From Cohnella sp. GbtcB17 (GTDB taxonomy: Bacteria; Bacillota; Bacilli; Paenibacillales; Paenibacillaceae), in the NCBI RefSeq assembly GCF_019091135.1, contig NZ_JAGXJW010000043.1, positions 1 to 64,000 of the forward strand: a stretch of DNA of 64,000 nucleotides, in the 5' to 3' direction. A model generated the notes under the pieces. It made no database searches, had not been told where the DNA came from, and worked only from the letters and a program-made list of their open reading frames with translations. Position numbers and translations under genes: made by a program. Positions 18,611-26,996 of this stretch are shown here, one piece after another (within the stretch, counting starts at the first letter, position 1; each line of letters begins with the position of its first letter).

Positions 18611-19004
18611 TCCGCTGTCCGGTCTGAACGTCGGACACCCGAGCAGATCCGTCGTTCCTTTGACGGCTGTGACGCATCAAAGGTTGCACAACGCTGAAGA
18701 AACGAAGCCGAGCGGCGGCAATGCTTTTAAAACGATGCTTGCGGCGGAAACGCTGAAATTCAGCCATCACGCCGAGCAGCGCCTGTCCCAGCGGGGCATC
18801 AAGCTCGGTCCCGAACAGCTTAGCGCGATCGCAACGGCCGTGGATCAAGCGTCCGCGAAGGGCGCCAAAGACTCGCTCGTGCTATACCGGAACGTGGCGA
18901 TGATCGTTAACGTACCGAGCCGCACCGTCGTAACGGCCATGGACGACAAATCGATGCAGCAGCACGTGTTCACCAACATCGATAGCGCCGTCTTCGTAAA
19001 ATAG
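18603..19004 (+). CDS. Flagellar operon protein, TIGR02530-like
   Basis: This 133-residue protein lies between flgD and flgG, starting at GTG 18603 with an eight-base overlap into flgD. The C-terminal half contains 'LKFSHHAEQRLSQRGIKLGP' and 'DSLVLYRNVAMIVNVPSRTV', the pattern of the small conserved flagellar-operon family found only next to flgD in Bacillota. The function is unknown. A regulatory or chaperone role in hook assembly is inference from position only. Confidence 0.85.
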   Translation: MSDPLSGLNVGHPSRSVVPLTAVTHQRLHNAEETKPSGGNAFKTMLAAETLKFSHHAEQRLSQRGIKLGPEQLSAIATAVDQASAKGAKDSLVLYRNVAMIVNVPSRTVVTAMDDKSMQQHVFTNIDSAVFVK

Positions 19005-19102
19005 CCAAGCAGATAAAGGCCGGACCTCCCGAGGAGGCCTGAACCGTGGAATGACGGAAGCGGTTCGTCTGCCAAGGAAACTTAAATGGAGAGTGAAGAT
19101 TA

Positions 19103-19927
19103 ATGTTGCGTTCCATGTATTCGGGCGTATCCGGCATGCGGGGATTCCAAACCAAGCTCGACGTTATCGGCAACAACATTGCGAATGTCAATACGGTCGG
19201 CTTCAAGGCGGGCCGCGTGATGTTCAAGGACATCCTGAGCCAGTCGATGTCGGGCGTCACGTCGCCGGTCGAGGGAACGTCGGGCGGCGTTAACGCCAAG
19301 CAGATCGGCCTTGGCGTCTCGGTCGCTTCGATCGACAACATCCATACGGCGGGAAGCGCGATGACCACAAACGTGCCGACCGACCTGCGGATCGACGGCG
19401 ACGGATTTTTCGCAGTCAAGCCGAGCGGCGACTCCGATGCGACTTATCTGACGCGCGCGGGCAACTTCACGCTTGATGCGAACCGTCAATTGGTTAACGG
19501 CGACGGCATGTTCGTCGTATCCGCCGACGGAGACGCTCCGATCACGCTGGATGAGGGCGTAACCTCGTTCTCTATCTCGCAGAACGGCAGCATCGTCTCG
19601 ATCGACCAGGACGGCAACCAGACGGACACAGGCATTCAGATCGGCGTCGCCAAGGTCGTCAATCCGAGCGGCCTGGAGAAGATCGGCGGCAATCTGTACC
19701 GCGTCACGCCGAACGCGAATCCGGAAGGCGAGCTGAACCTTGGCGCTGCGCAGGACGCAGAACGAGGAACGGGCACGATCGTCGCCGGACAACTGGAAAT
19801 GTCCAACGTGGACCTGACCAGCGAATTTACGGAAATGATCGTCGCGCACCGCGGATTCCAGGCGAACTCGCGCATCATCACGACGTCCGACTCGATCCTC
19901 GAAGAAGTCGTCAACCTGAAGCGTTAA
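19103..19927 (+). CDS. flgG: Flagellar hook-basal body protein FlgG (hook protein FlgE of B. subtilis nomenclature)
   Basis: This axial protein has 274 residues. The N-terminus 'RSMYSGVSGMRGFQTKLDVI' with 'GNNIANVNTVGFK' and the C-terminus 'VDLTSEFTEMIVAHRGFQAN' with 'SRIITTSDSILEEVVNLKR' are the rod/hook core helices. The orthologue at this locus in B. subtilis was first named FlgG and later shown to be the hook protein FlgE, so hook subunit is the more likely role here. A 98-base gap with a small CCTCC/GGAGG hairpin near 19027-19041 precedes it; the start follows a purine-rich stretch before ATG 19103. Confidence 0.93.
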   Translation: MLRSMYSGVSGMRGFQTKLDVIGNNIANVNTVGFKAGRVMFKDILSQSMSGVTSPVEGTSGGVNAKQIGLGVSVASIDNIHTAGSAMTTNVPTDLRIDGDGFFAVKPSGDSDATYLTRAGNFTLDANRQLVNGDGMFVVSADGDAPITLDEGVTSFSISQNGSIVSIDQDGNQTDTGIQIGVAKVVNPSGLEKIGGNLYRVTPNANPEGELNLGAAQDAERGTGTIVAGQLEMSNVDLTSEFTEMIVAHRGFQANSRIITTSDSILEEVVNLKR

Positions 19928-19982
19928 TCTTTAATATTCGGATTCATATGAATTTACGCACGGCTAGAATGACCGCGGGAGG

Positions 19983-20014
19983 GGGAATCCCTCCCCAATC
20001 ACGGAGGGATTCCC
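19983..20014 (+). promoter_or_regulatory. Perfect inverted repeat sequestering the swrD/flbD ribosome binding site
   Basis: GGGAATCCCTCC (19983-19994) and GGAGGGATTCCC (20003-20014) are exact reverse complements with an eight-base loop CCAATCAC. The 3' arm contains the Shine-Dalgarno GGAGGG and ends directly before the ATG at 20015. In mRNA this 12-pair, mostly G-C hairpin would hide the binding site. There is no T-tract, so it is not a terminator. Confidence 0.85.
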
Positions 20015-20248
20015 ATGATCGCCGTCACGCGGCTTAACGGCACGCAATTTTTTATCAATGCGCTGTTGATCGAGTCGATCGAGCAGACGCCGGATACGCT
20101 GGTCACGCTGACGACCGGCAAAAAATACATCGTCGTCGAAAATAGTTCGGATGTGATCCGCTCCGTTCGCCATTACTTGAGAAGCATTGGCATCATGGCT
20201 GCGCTCACGAGTCCGTCCGATACGCAAACGGAGGGAGCTTCTTCATGA
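20015..20248 (+). CDS. swrD: Flagellar protein FlbD/SwrD
   Basis: This 77-residue protein belongs to the small FlbD family. 'MIAVTRLNGTQFFINALLIE' and 'TLTTGKKYIVVENSSDVI' are typical. In B. subtilis SwrD (YlzI) raises flagellar motor power needed for swarming. It lies between the hook gene and fliL, the conserved place. Its ATG is fused to the 3' arm of a perfect inverted repeat that contains its Shine-Dalgarno. Its stop overlaps the fliL ATG (ATGA). Confidence 0.93.
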   Translation: MIAVTRLNGTQFFINALLIESIEQTPDTLVTLTTGKKYIVVENSSDVIRSVRHYLRSIGIMAALTSPSDTQTEGASS

Positions 20249-20727
20249 AAAAAATGTTGCCTTGGCTTGTATCTCTGCTTCTGGCGATCACGTTAATAGT
20301 GATTGCCGGGCTCTATTCCTGGTCCACCTTCTTCGGCAAGAAAGACGCCGGCGACACGGAAGCGGCGGTGCAGGAGAGCGTGAAGCACGTAGAGGCCGAA
20401 GCGCTCTCCGCGGAAGAACGGAGCAAGGTCACATCCGATTTAAACGATATAAAAACGAATCTGTCCGACACGAACTTCATCGTCATCTTCGGGTTTACCT
20501 TTCAGCTAGACAACGCCAAAGCTAAAGCCGAATTCGACGAGATCAAAGAGAGCGTCATCAAGCCCATCATCAATCGTGCGCTCTGGAATACGACGCCGGA
20601 CGACATGCAGGGCACGAAGGGCAAGGACGAGCTGGTGGCGGAGCTTTTGAACGAGATCAACCCGGTGCTTACCAAAGGCAAAGTCGTCAAGATCGGTATT
20701 ACGAACTTTTTAATGCAAGAGCTGTGA
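20245..20727 (+). CDS. fliL: Flagellar basal body-associated protein FliL
   Basis: FliL is a single-pass membrane protein around the stators that supports torque at high load. It has 160 residues, with a transmembrane helix at about 5-27 ('WLVSLLLAITLIVIAGLYSW') and a stomatin-like periplasmic domain ending in 'VKIGITNFLMQEL', the usual FliL C-terminus. ATG 20245 overlaps the swrD stop by four bases, implying translational coupling to swrD. Confidence 0.95.
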   Translation: MKKMLPWLVSLLLAITLIVIAGLYSWSTFFGKKDAGDTEAAVQESVKHVEAEALSAEERSKVTSDLNDIKTNLSDTNFIVIFGFTFQLDNAKAKAEFDEIKESVIKPIINRALWNTTPDDMQGTKGKDELVAELLNEINPVLTKGKVVKIGITNFLMQEL

Positions 20728-20760
20728 GTCGAGCCGGATACGGGAAAGGGGTGAACAACA

Positions 20761-21762
20761 TTGGTTGACGTTCTGTCGCAAAACGAGATCGACGCCTTGC
20801 TGGCCGCGCTGTCCTCAGGCGAGATGGACGCGGAGGAGCTGCGCAAGGAAGATACCCAGAAGAAGGTCAGAGCGTACGATTTTAAACGTGCGACGCGATT
20901 CTCCAAAGACCACATCCGAAGCTTGACGCGTATCCATGAAAACTTTGCGAGGTTTTTGACGACCTATTTTTCGGCTCAGCTGCGGACGTTCGTTCAGATC
21001 AATGTCGTGCAGGTCGAACAGCTGCCTTACGACGAATTCATCCGATCCATTCCGAAGATGACGATATTGAACATTTTCGAAGCGGAGCCGCTCGAGGGAC
21101 GAATGGTGCTGGAGGTACACCCCAATGTCGCATTCGCCATGCTAGACAGGCTGCTGGGCGGTACGGGGACTGCGCCGACCAAGATCGGCAGCTTGACGGA
21201 GATCGAGAACATCATCATGGAGAAAATATTCAGCCGCGCGCTCGAGACGCTGCAGGAAGCTTGGAAAACCGTCATCGATATCGAGCCGAGGCTAGAGGCG
21301 CTGGAGACGAACCCGCAGTTCATGCAGATCGTCTCCCCGAACGAGACCATCGCTTTGATCTCGCTCAGCACCAAGATCGGCGATACGACGGGCATGATCA
21401 ATTTGTGCATACCGCATGTCGTTATCGAGCCGATCATGTCCAAGCTTTCGGTACATCACTGGTTCGTATCGCAAAAGAAATCGCGCGCACCCGAAGAGTT
21501 TAAACAGTTGGAGCAGCGGGTCACGAAAGCGAAGCTGCCGATCACGGCGGAGCTCGGAACCTCTCAAATCTCGATCCACGAGTTTTTGAATCTTGGCGTC
21601 GGCGATGTCATTACGCTCGGCAAGAGCGTCGACAGCGGCCTGGATATCAAAGTCGGGGACAAGCTGAAGTACATCGGCAGTCCTGGCACGGTTCGAGACA
21701 AGATCGCGGTCCAGATCCTCGAGATCATCGACGAAGGAGTGGAAGAAGCCCATGACGAGTAA
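20761..21762 (+). CDS. fliM: Flagellar motor switch protein FliM
   Basis: FliM is the C-ring component that binds phospho-CheY. The 333-residue protein starts at TTG 20761 after AAAGGGGTGAAC. The N-terminal CheY-binding peptide is 'VLSQNEIDALLAALSSGE'. The middle CheC-like domain contains 'YDEFIRSIPKMTILNIFEAE' and 'HPNVAFAMLDRLLGG'. The C-terminal SpoA domain includes 'LGVGDVITLGKSVDSGLDIK'. It overlaps fliY by 11 bases. Confidence 0.97.
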   Translation: MVDVLSQNEIDALLAALSSGEMDAEELRKEDTQKKVRAYDFKRATRFSKDHIRSLTRIHENFARFLTTYFSAQLRTFVQINVVQVEQLPYDEFIRSIPKMTILNIFEAEPLEGRMVLEVHPNVAFAMLDRLLGGTGTAPTKIGSLTEIENIIMEKIFSRALETLQEAWKTVIDIEPRLEALETNPQFMQIVSPNETIALISLSTKIGDTTGMINLCIPHVVIEPIMSKLSVHHWFVSQKKSRAPEEFKQLEQRVTKAKLPITAELGTSQISIHEFLNLGVGDVITLGKSVDSGLDIKVGDKLKYIGSPGTVRDKIAVQILEIIDEGVEEAHDE

Positions 21763-23074
21763 GGATTACTTGTCCCAGGAGGAGATTGACGCCCTGCTGA
21801 GACAGTCCGCCGGCGATCAGGAAGAAGCGCCCGCCGCCAAGGCGGAGATGCATATCGACGACTTCCTCACACCGCTGGAACAGGACGCGCTCGGGGAGAT
21901 CGGCAACATCACGTTCGGCAGCGCAGCGACCGCATTATCGACGCTGCTGAGCAGGAAGGTCGATATTACGACGCCCAAAGTGTCCATGATCTCCCGGGAC
22001 AAATTCGTCAGCGAGTTTCCAAGACCGCATGTGGCCGTTCACGTGGATTATGTAGACGGCTTCGAAGGCATTAACTCGCTTGTCATTAAGACGCACGATG
22101 CCCAGGTCATCGCCGACCTGATGCTTGGCGGCGAAGGCAACGTGCAAACGGAAGAGCTGAACGAGATTCATATCAGCGCCGTTCAGGAAGCGATGAATCA
22201 GATGATGGGCTCGTCGGCGACGTCGATGTCTACGATTTTCAATCGCTTCGTTAACATCTCGCCGCCGGCGGTCGACGTGATGGACGTACAAAAAAACACC
22301 GGCATCGAAAAAATACCGCCCGACGAAGTGTTCGTGAAAATCTCGTTCCGTCTGAAAATCGGCGACTTGATCGATTCGACCATTATGCAGCTGCTGACGG
22401 TAACGTTCGCCAAGGAGCTTGTGCACTCCTTGATCGGCAGCATCGACGAATCGCCGGCTCCGGCTACTGCGCCAGCTCAGGCAGCGCAAGCGCCTGCGCC
22501 GCAGCCTAGCGCAGCTAGCGCGCCGCCCCAGCAAGCGCCGCAGTACGCACCGCCTCCGCAAGCTGCAGCGCCGCAGCAGCCGGCTCAGCCTGCGTACGAC
22601 TACCCGCCTCCGGGCGCCTATCCGCCTCCGGGCTATCCGCCGCAGCAGCCGATGTATGCGCAGCCGCAGTACGCTCAACCGCAGTACGCGCAGCCGCCAT
22701 ACGCCATGCCGCCGCAGCAGCCGCAAACGCTTGGCGGACCGGCCGGACGCAACGTCAACGTGCAGCCCGTACAATTTGCGGGGTTCCCCGCGGGCGGCGG
22801 CGCGCATGCGGATGAGACCAACTTGAATCTTTTGCTTGACATACCGCTGCGAGTCACAGTAGAGTTGGGCCGGACGCACAAACAAATTAAGGATATTCTG
22901 GAGCTGTCCCAAGGCTCGATCATCGAGCTGGACAAGCTGGCCGGCGAGCCGGTGGATATTCTGGTCAACAACAAGCTCATCGCCAAAGGCGAAGTCGTCG
23001 TCATCGACGAAAACTTCGGCGTTCGGGTGACGGACATCGTCAGTCAGTGGGATCGCGTTCAAAAAATCCAATAA
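21752..23074 (+). CDS. fliY: Flagellar motor switch phosphatase FliY
   Basis: FliY is a FliN-type switch protein fused to a CheC-type CheY-P phosphatase. The 440-residue protein opens with a CheY-binding peptide 'YLSQEEIDALLRQSAG'. Two phosphatase sites have the E-x2-N pattern: 'LGEIGNITFGSAATAL' and 'VQEAMNQMMGSSATSM'. A Pro/Gln/Tyr/Ala-rich linker (about residues 232-335, with QPQYAQ repeats) leads to the C-terminal SpoA/FliN domain 'LLDIPLRVTVELGRTHKQIK'. Such a long linker is typical of Bacillota FliY. Confidence 0.97.
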   Translation: MTSKDYLSQEEIDALLRQSAGDQEEAPAAKAEMHIDDFLTPLEQDALGEIGNITFGSAATALSTLLSRKVDITTPKVSMISRDKFVSEFPRPHVAVHVDYVDGFEGINSLVIKTHDAQVIADLMLGGEGNVQTEELNEIHISAVQEAMNQMMGSSATSMSTIFNRFVNISPPAVDVMDVQKNTGIEKIPPDEVFVKISFRLKIGDLIDSTIMQLLTVTFAKELVHSLIGSIDESPAPATAPAQAAQAPAPQPSAASAPPQQAPQYAPPPQAAAPQQPAQPAYDYPPPGAYPPPGYPPQQPMYAQPQYAQPQYAQPPYAMPPQQPQTLGGPAGRNVNVQPVQFAGFPAGGGAHADETNLNLLLDIPLRVTVELGRTHKQIKDILELSQGSIIELDKLAGEPVDILVNNKLIAKGEVVVIDENFGVRVTDIVSQWDRVQKIQ

Positions 23075-23098
23075 TCAGTATTCTGGGAGGAAATCGTT

Positions 23099-23461
23099 AT
23101 GGCAAATCGTATTTTGGTCGTGGACGACGCAGCATTCATGCGTATGATGATCCGAGACATCTTGACGAAAAACGGCTATGAGGTCGTCGGCGAGGCGCAA
23201 GACGGATCGCAGGCGATCGAAAAATTCAAGGAATTGTCCCCGGACCTCATCACGATGGACATTACGATGCCCGAAATGGACGGGATCGCGGCGCTGAAGG
23301 AAATTCGCAAGATGGATTCCAACGCCAAAGTCATCATGTGCTCCGCAATGGGTCAGCAAGCGATGGTCATCGACGCGATCCAAGCGGGCGCCAAAGATTT
23401 TATCGTAAAACCTTTCCAAGCGGACCGCGTTATCGAAGCGATCAAAAAAACGCTGGGTTGA
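23099..23461 (+). CDS. cheY: Chemotaxis response regulator CheY
   Basis: This is a single receiver domain of 120 residues. The acidic pocket is Asp9/Asp10, the phosphorylation site is Asp54 ('LITMDITMPEMDG'), with Ser82 and Lys104 ('FIVKPF') completing the switch. CheA phosphorylates it and phospho-CheY binds FliM; FliY and CheC remove the phosphate. ATG 23099 follows GGGAGGAAATC. It lies between fliY and fliO, as in B. subtilis. Confidence 0.98.
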   Translation: MANRILVVDDAAFMRMMIRDILTKNGYEVVGEAQDGSQAIEKFKELSPDLITMDITMPEMDGIAALKEIRKMDSNAKVIMCSAMGQQAMVIDAIQAGAKDFIVKPFQADRVIEAIKKTLG

Positions 23462-23477
23462 TCGGCAAACGAACGGC

Positions 23478-23981
23478 ATGACTTCATCTTGGGACATGTT
23501 GTGGGTGCTGCTCGTGCTGCTGCTCATGATCGGCGGTATCGTGATGCTGCTTCGATTCGTCGGCAGACGCAATCGCGGGTGGTGGATCAACCGATCGATG
23601 CGCTCGCTCGGCGGATTGACGCTTGGCACGAACAAATCGATGCAGATCGTAGAGTGGAACAATCGCATCTACGTGCTGGGCGTAGGGGAAAATGTACAGC
23701 TGCTGGAGTCTATCACCGACCCCGACGTCGTGGCGGCGCTTATCGCCCAATATGATCATGCCGATGCGTCCGCCAAATCTCCGGTTCCGCCATGGCTCAA
23801 GAAATGGATGAACCGCAAGAACGGACATGCCGGATCCTCCGGCGTCACCGAGGGCGGAACCGATGAGAGCAGCTTTGAACAAACGTTGGAAAAACGCCTG
23901 CGTCAGCTGTCCGAGCGCAAGCAGCAGGTCGATCGCCTGCTGTCGGACAGCCGGCCAGCGGATCGGACGGAAGAGCCATGA
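23478..23981 (+). CDS. fliO: Flagellar biosynthetic protein FliO (FliZ)
   Basis: FliO is an accessory protein for assembly of the FliPQR export gate. It has 167 residues and one transmembrane helix at about 8-28 ('MLWVLLVLLLMIGGIVMLLR'), then 'GGLTLGTNKSMQIVEWNNRI' and 'YVLGVGENVQLLESI', the FliO core. Unlike B. subtilis FliZ (longer, with an N-terminal signal sequence), this version starts directly at the membrane helix. It overlaps fliP by four bases. Confidence 0.92.
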   Translation: MTSSWDMLWVLLVLLLMIGGIVMLLRFVGRRNRGWWINRSMRSLGGLTLGTNKSMQIVEWNNRIYVLGVGENVQLLESITDPDVVAALIAQYDHADASAKSPVPPWLKKWMNRKNGHAGSSGVTEGGTDESSFEQTLEKRLRQLSERKQQVDRLLSDSRPADRTEEP

Positions 23982-24724
23982 AGCGCAAATTTATATTTAG
24001 TTTCGTTGTGAGCGCCGGCGCGCTGCTGGCGGCGGCTTCGTCCGTTTATGCCGAGCCGATCATCGACATCTCGGTCGGCGACGGCAGCCAACCCGTAGGC
24101 GCTTCGTCGTTGTCGCTGCTGTTGATGTTGTCCGTGCTCAGCCTGGCGCCTTCGATTCTCGTGCTGATGACGAGCTTTACTCGAATCGTCATCGTGCTGG
24201 GCTTCGTCCGCACCTCGCTCGGCACGCAGACGACGCCGCCCAATCAGGTGCTGATCGGCCTTGCGTTGTTTTTGACCTTTTTTATTATGGCTCCTACGAT
24301 CTCGCAGGTGAACGAACAGGCGGTACAGCCTTATCTCAAAGGCGAGATTACCCAGACGGTCGCTCTCGAGAAGGCTTCGGTGCCGATGAAGGCTTTTATG
24401 TACAAGCATACGCGCGAGAAGGACCTGCTGTTGTTTTTGAACTACACCAAGACGGCGAAGCCGGCATCCTATCAGGATATTCCGATCACGGTGCTCGTGC
24501 CCGCCTATGCGATCAGCGAACTCAAGACCGCGTTTCAAATGGGATTGAAGATCTTTATTCCCTTCCTCGTAATCGAGATGGACGTCGCCAGTACGCTGAT
24601 GGCCAACGGGATGATGATGCTGCCCCCCGTCATGATCTCACTGCCGTTCAAGATCCCGCTGTTCGTGCTCGTGGACGGATGGTATCTGATCGTCAAATCG
24701 CTCTTGACGAGTTTTCAAACTTGA
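23978..24724 (+). CDS. fliP: Flagellar export gate protein FliP
   Basis: FliP forms the core of the type III export channel. The 248-residue protein begins with a cleavable-type signal sequence (about 1-25, ending VYAEP), as FliP usually does. Membrane segments follow, with the family signatures 'LMTSFTRIVIVLGFVRTSLG' and 'PPNQVLIGLALFLTFFIMAP', and 'AYAISELKTAFQMGLKIFIP'. The order fliO-fliP-fliQ-fliR-flhB-flhA is conserved. Confidence 0.98.
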   Translation: MKRKFIFSFVVSAGALLAAASSVYAEPIIDISVGDGSQPVGASSLSLLLMLSVLSLAPSILVLMTSFTRIVIVLGFVRTSLGTQTTPPNQVLIGLALFLTFFIMAPTISQVNEQAVQPYLKGEITQTVALEKASVPMKAFMYKHTREKDLLLFLNYTKTAKPASYQDIPITVLVPAYAISELKTAFQMGLKIFIPFLVIEMDVASTLMANGMMMLPPVMISLPFKIPLFVLVDGWYLIVKSLLTSFQT

Positions 24725-24748
24725 CGAAGCAAGAGGGGGAGATTGATA

Positions 24749-25018
24749 GTGAGCGCGGAATTTGTAATCGGGTTGGCCGGACAAGCGCTGTTCACCGTCC
24801 TTAAAGTGAGCGCGCCTATGCTGGTCATCGGTCTGGTCGTGGGCCTGCTCGTCAGCATTTTTCAGGCGACGACGCAGATCCAGGAACAGACGCTTGCATT
24901 CATACCCAAGATCGTCGCCGTGTTTGTAGCCATTCTGGTGTTCGGTCCTTGGATGTTAAACACGATGGTTGACTTCACGACACATTTGCTCGGCAATCTG
25001 TCGAGCTACATCGGCTGA
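24749..25018 (+). CDS. fliQ: Flagellar export gate protein FliQ
   Basis: FliQ is a two-helix export gate subunit of 89 residues, the usual length from GTG 24749, which has AGAGGGGGAG eight bases upstream; TTG 24743 is in frame but too close to that site. Membrane segments are about 12-38 and 50-75, with 'VSIFQATTQIQEQTLAFIPK' as the family motif. The stop is one base from the fliR ATG. Confidence 0.96.
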   Translation: MSAEFVIGLAGQALFTVLKVSAPMLVIGLVVGLLVSIFQATTQIQEQTLAFIPKIVAVFVAILVFGPWMLNTMVDFTTHLLGNLSSYIG

Positions 25019-25019
25019 T

Positions 25020-25808
25020 ATGACGACCGATCAAGTGATGCAGCTTTTGCCTGCCTACATGCTCGTTCTTTGTCGAATTTCTTCCTTTGTTGTCGTGGCG
25101 CCGATCTTTTCGTCTCGTTCGCTGCCACGCCCCTTCAAGGCAGGAATAAGCGTGTTTCTGGCTCTGCTTGTATTTTTGACCGTTGGCTTCGATAATCCGG
25201 TACCGACCGACGCCACGTACATTTTAGCTGTGCTGAAGGAGATTATAGCAGGTCTGTTCATCGGATATACAGCTTCGCTGTTTTTCAGTCTAATTCAAAC
25301 GGCCGGCACCTTTATCGATATGCAGATCGGACTTGGCATGGCGAATATCCTCGATCCGATATCGGGCGTCTCGGCACCGCTGTTCGGCAATCTGAAGTTC
25401 ATGCTGATGATGCTGGTGTTTCTGTCGATGAACGGTCACCATTATTTGCTTGGCGCGATCATGAACAGCTATAAATGGCTCCCGCTCGACAACCGCATGT
25501 TTCAGACCGTTTACGAAGGACGTTTAACCGAATTTTTGGTTCGTACGTTCGCGGATACGTTCATGCTGTCGCTTCAAGTTGCCGCTCCCTTGGTCGTCGC
25601 CATGTTTATTACTGACATCGGACTCGGACTGTTGGCGCGAACGGCACCGCAGTACAATGTGTTTGTTATCGGCGTTCCGATCAAACTTTTAATAGGGTTC
25701 GCACTATTAATTTTGTTGATGCCGGGATTCAGCACGCTGTTCCAGATCGTGTTCGACCGCATGTTTAATGCACTAGAGAAGATGTTCGTGATCATGAAGG
25801 CCACTTGA
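25020..25808 (+). CDS. fliR: Flagellar export gate protein FliR
   Basis: FliR joins FliP and FliQ in the export gate. ATG 25020 directly after the fliQ stop gives 262 residues with about six membrane segments. 'RISSFVVVAPIFSSRSLPRP' and 'TAGTFIDMQIGLGMANILDP' are FliR signatures. The frame stays open upstream into fliQ, but the length of the family supports ATG 25020. Confidence 0.97.
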   Translation: MTTDQVMQLLPAYMLVLCRISSFVVVAPIFSSRSLPRPFKAGISVFLALLVFLTVGFDNPVPTDATYILAVLKEIIAGLFIGYTASLFFSLIQTAGTFIDMQIGLGMANILDPISGVSAPLFGNLKFMLMMLVFLSMNGHHYLLGAIMNSYKWLPLDNRMFQTVYEGRLTEFLVRTFADTFMLSLQVAAPLVVAMFITDIGLGLLARTAPQYNVFVIGVPIKLLIGFALLILLMPGFSTLFQIVFDRMFNALEKMFVIMKAT

Positions 25809-25853
25809 TCCGGTTAAAAATGCCAGGCACCGCCGCGAAGGGGAGAGAAATCG

Positions 25854-26948
25854 TTGACTGCCAATCGTTTGCGGATGAATTTGCAGCTTTTTGCCGGAGA
25901 AAAAACGGAAAAAGGGACGCCGAAAAAATATAACGATGCGAGGCAAAAGGGGCAGGTCGCCAAAAGCGCCGAGCTCGCCAGTTCGATTATATTAGTCGGG
26001 ACCGTTAGCATCCTGATGGCGTTAGGGCCGTTTTTTCATGAGCGCGTGTTCGCTTTGTTCGGCGATATTTTCAGAAGACAGCTGTCGATGGAAGTGACCG
26101 ACGCCAATGTCATGGGCTTGTTCGCTAACTACGTATTGCAATTGCTGTTGATTCTGGCACCGATTCTTATCGTTACGATCATCATCGCGCTTGGCACGAA
26201 TTATGCGCAGATCGGCTGGCTGTTCACGCTGCAGCCTTTGCAGCCCAAGTTCGGCAAGCTTAATCCGCTTAACGGCCTTAAAAATTTATTCGGGCTTCGT
26301 TCGATCATCGAATTCCTAAAGAGTTCATTGAAGCTGTTGGCGGTCGGCACAATCGTTTATATTACGATCTGGGCGGAGCACGACAAGATCATGTCGCTTG
26401 CATATGTACCCGTAGCAGAAATGTTTTCATATGCGGCGAGTTTGACGGTGAGACTCGGGTTGCTGGTCGGCATTACGTTGTTTGTACTGGCGATCGGAGA
26501 TTATTACTATCACAAATACGAGCACGACAAGAGTCTTAAGATGAGCAAACAGGATATCAAGGACGAGCACAAGAACGCGGACGGCGATCCGCTCATCAAA
26601 GGCAAGATCAAAGAGAAGCAGCGTCGACTGGCGCTGATGCGGATGATGCAGGAAGTGCCGAAGGCCGACGTCATCATCACGAACCCGACGCACTTCGCGG
26701 TCGCGCTCCAATACGATGCATCCAAAATGGACGCGCCGCGAGTGATCGCAAAAGGCCAGGACTACATGGCGCTCCGGATTCGGCAGATCGCCAAAGAAAA
26801 TGGCGTCATGACGATGGAAAACAAGCCGCTCGCGCGCGCGCTATACCAGCGAACAGACATCGGGGACGCGGTTCCCGCGGATTTGTTCCAGGCGGTAGCA
26901 GAAGTGCTGGCTTACGTATATAGACTTAAAGGCCGACGTCATGTTTAG
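25854..26948 (+). CDS. flhB: Flagellar export switch protein FlhB
   Basis: FlhB controls the switch from rod/hook to filament export. The 364-residue protein starts at TTG 25854 after GGGGAGAG. It has an N-terminal basic stretch 'NLQLFAGEKTEKGTPKKYND', four membrane segments, and a cytoplasmic domain with the autocleavage motif Asn-Pro-Thr-His in 'ADVIITNPTHFAVALQYD'. All parts look intact. Confidence 0.97.
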   Translation: MTANRLRMNLQLFAGEKTEKGTPKKYNDARQKGQVAKSAELASSIILVGTVSILMALGPFFHERVFALFGDIFRRQLSMEVTDANVMGLFANYVLQLLLILAPILIVTIIIALGTNYAQIGWLFTLQPLQPKFGKLNPLNGLKNLFGLRSIIEFLKSSLKLLAVGTIVYITIWAEHDKIMSLAYVPVAEMFSYAASLTVRLGLLVGITLFVLAIGDYYYHKYEHDKSLKMSKQDIKDEHKNADGDPLIKGKIKEKQRRLALMRMMQEVPKADVIITNPTHFAVALQYDASKMDAPRVIAKGQDYMALRIRQIAKENGVMTMENKPLARALYQRTDIGDAVPADLFQAVAEVLAYVYRLKGRRHV

Positions 26949-26996
26949 TCGATGGCCAAGGTTAAGTAAATATAAATATGCGGGAGGGGAAGACCG

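Noticed and set aside
22480..22730. Repeats in the fliY linker as a tandem-repeat or CRISPR-like array
   Set aside because: They are codon-level Pro/Gln/Tyr/Ala low complexity inside one protein, with no regular spacers.
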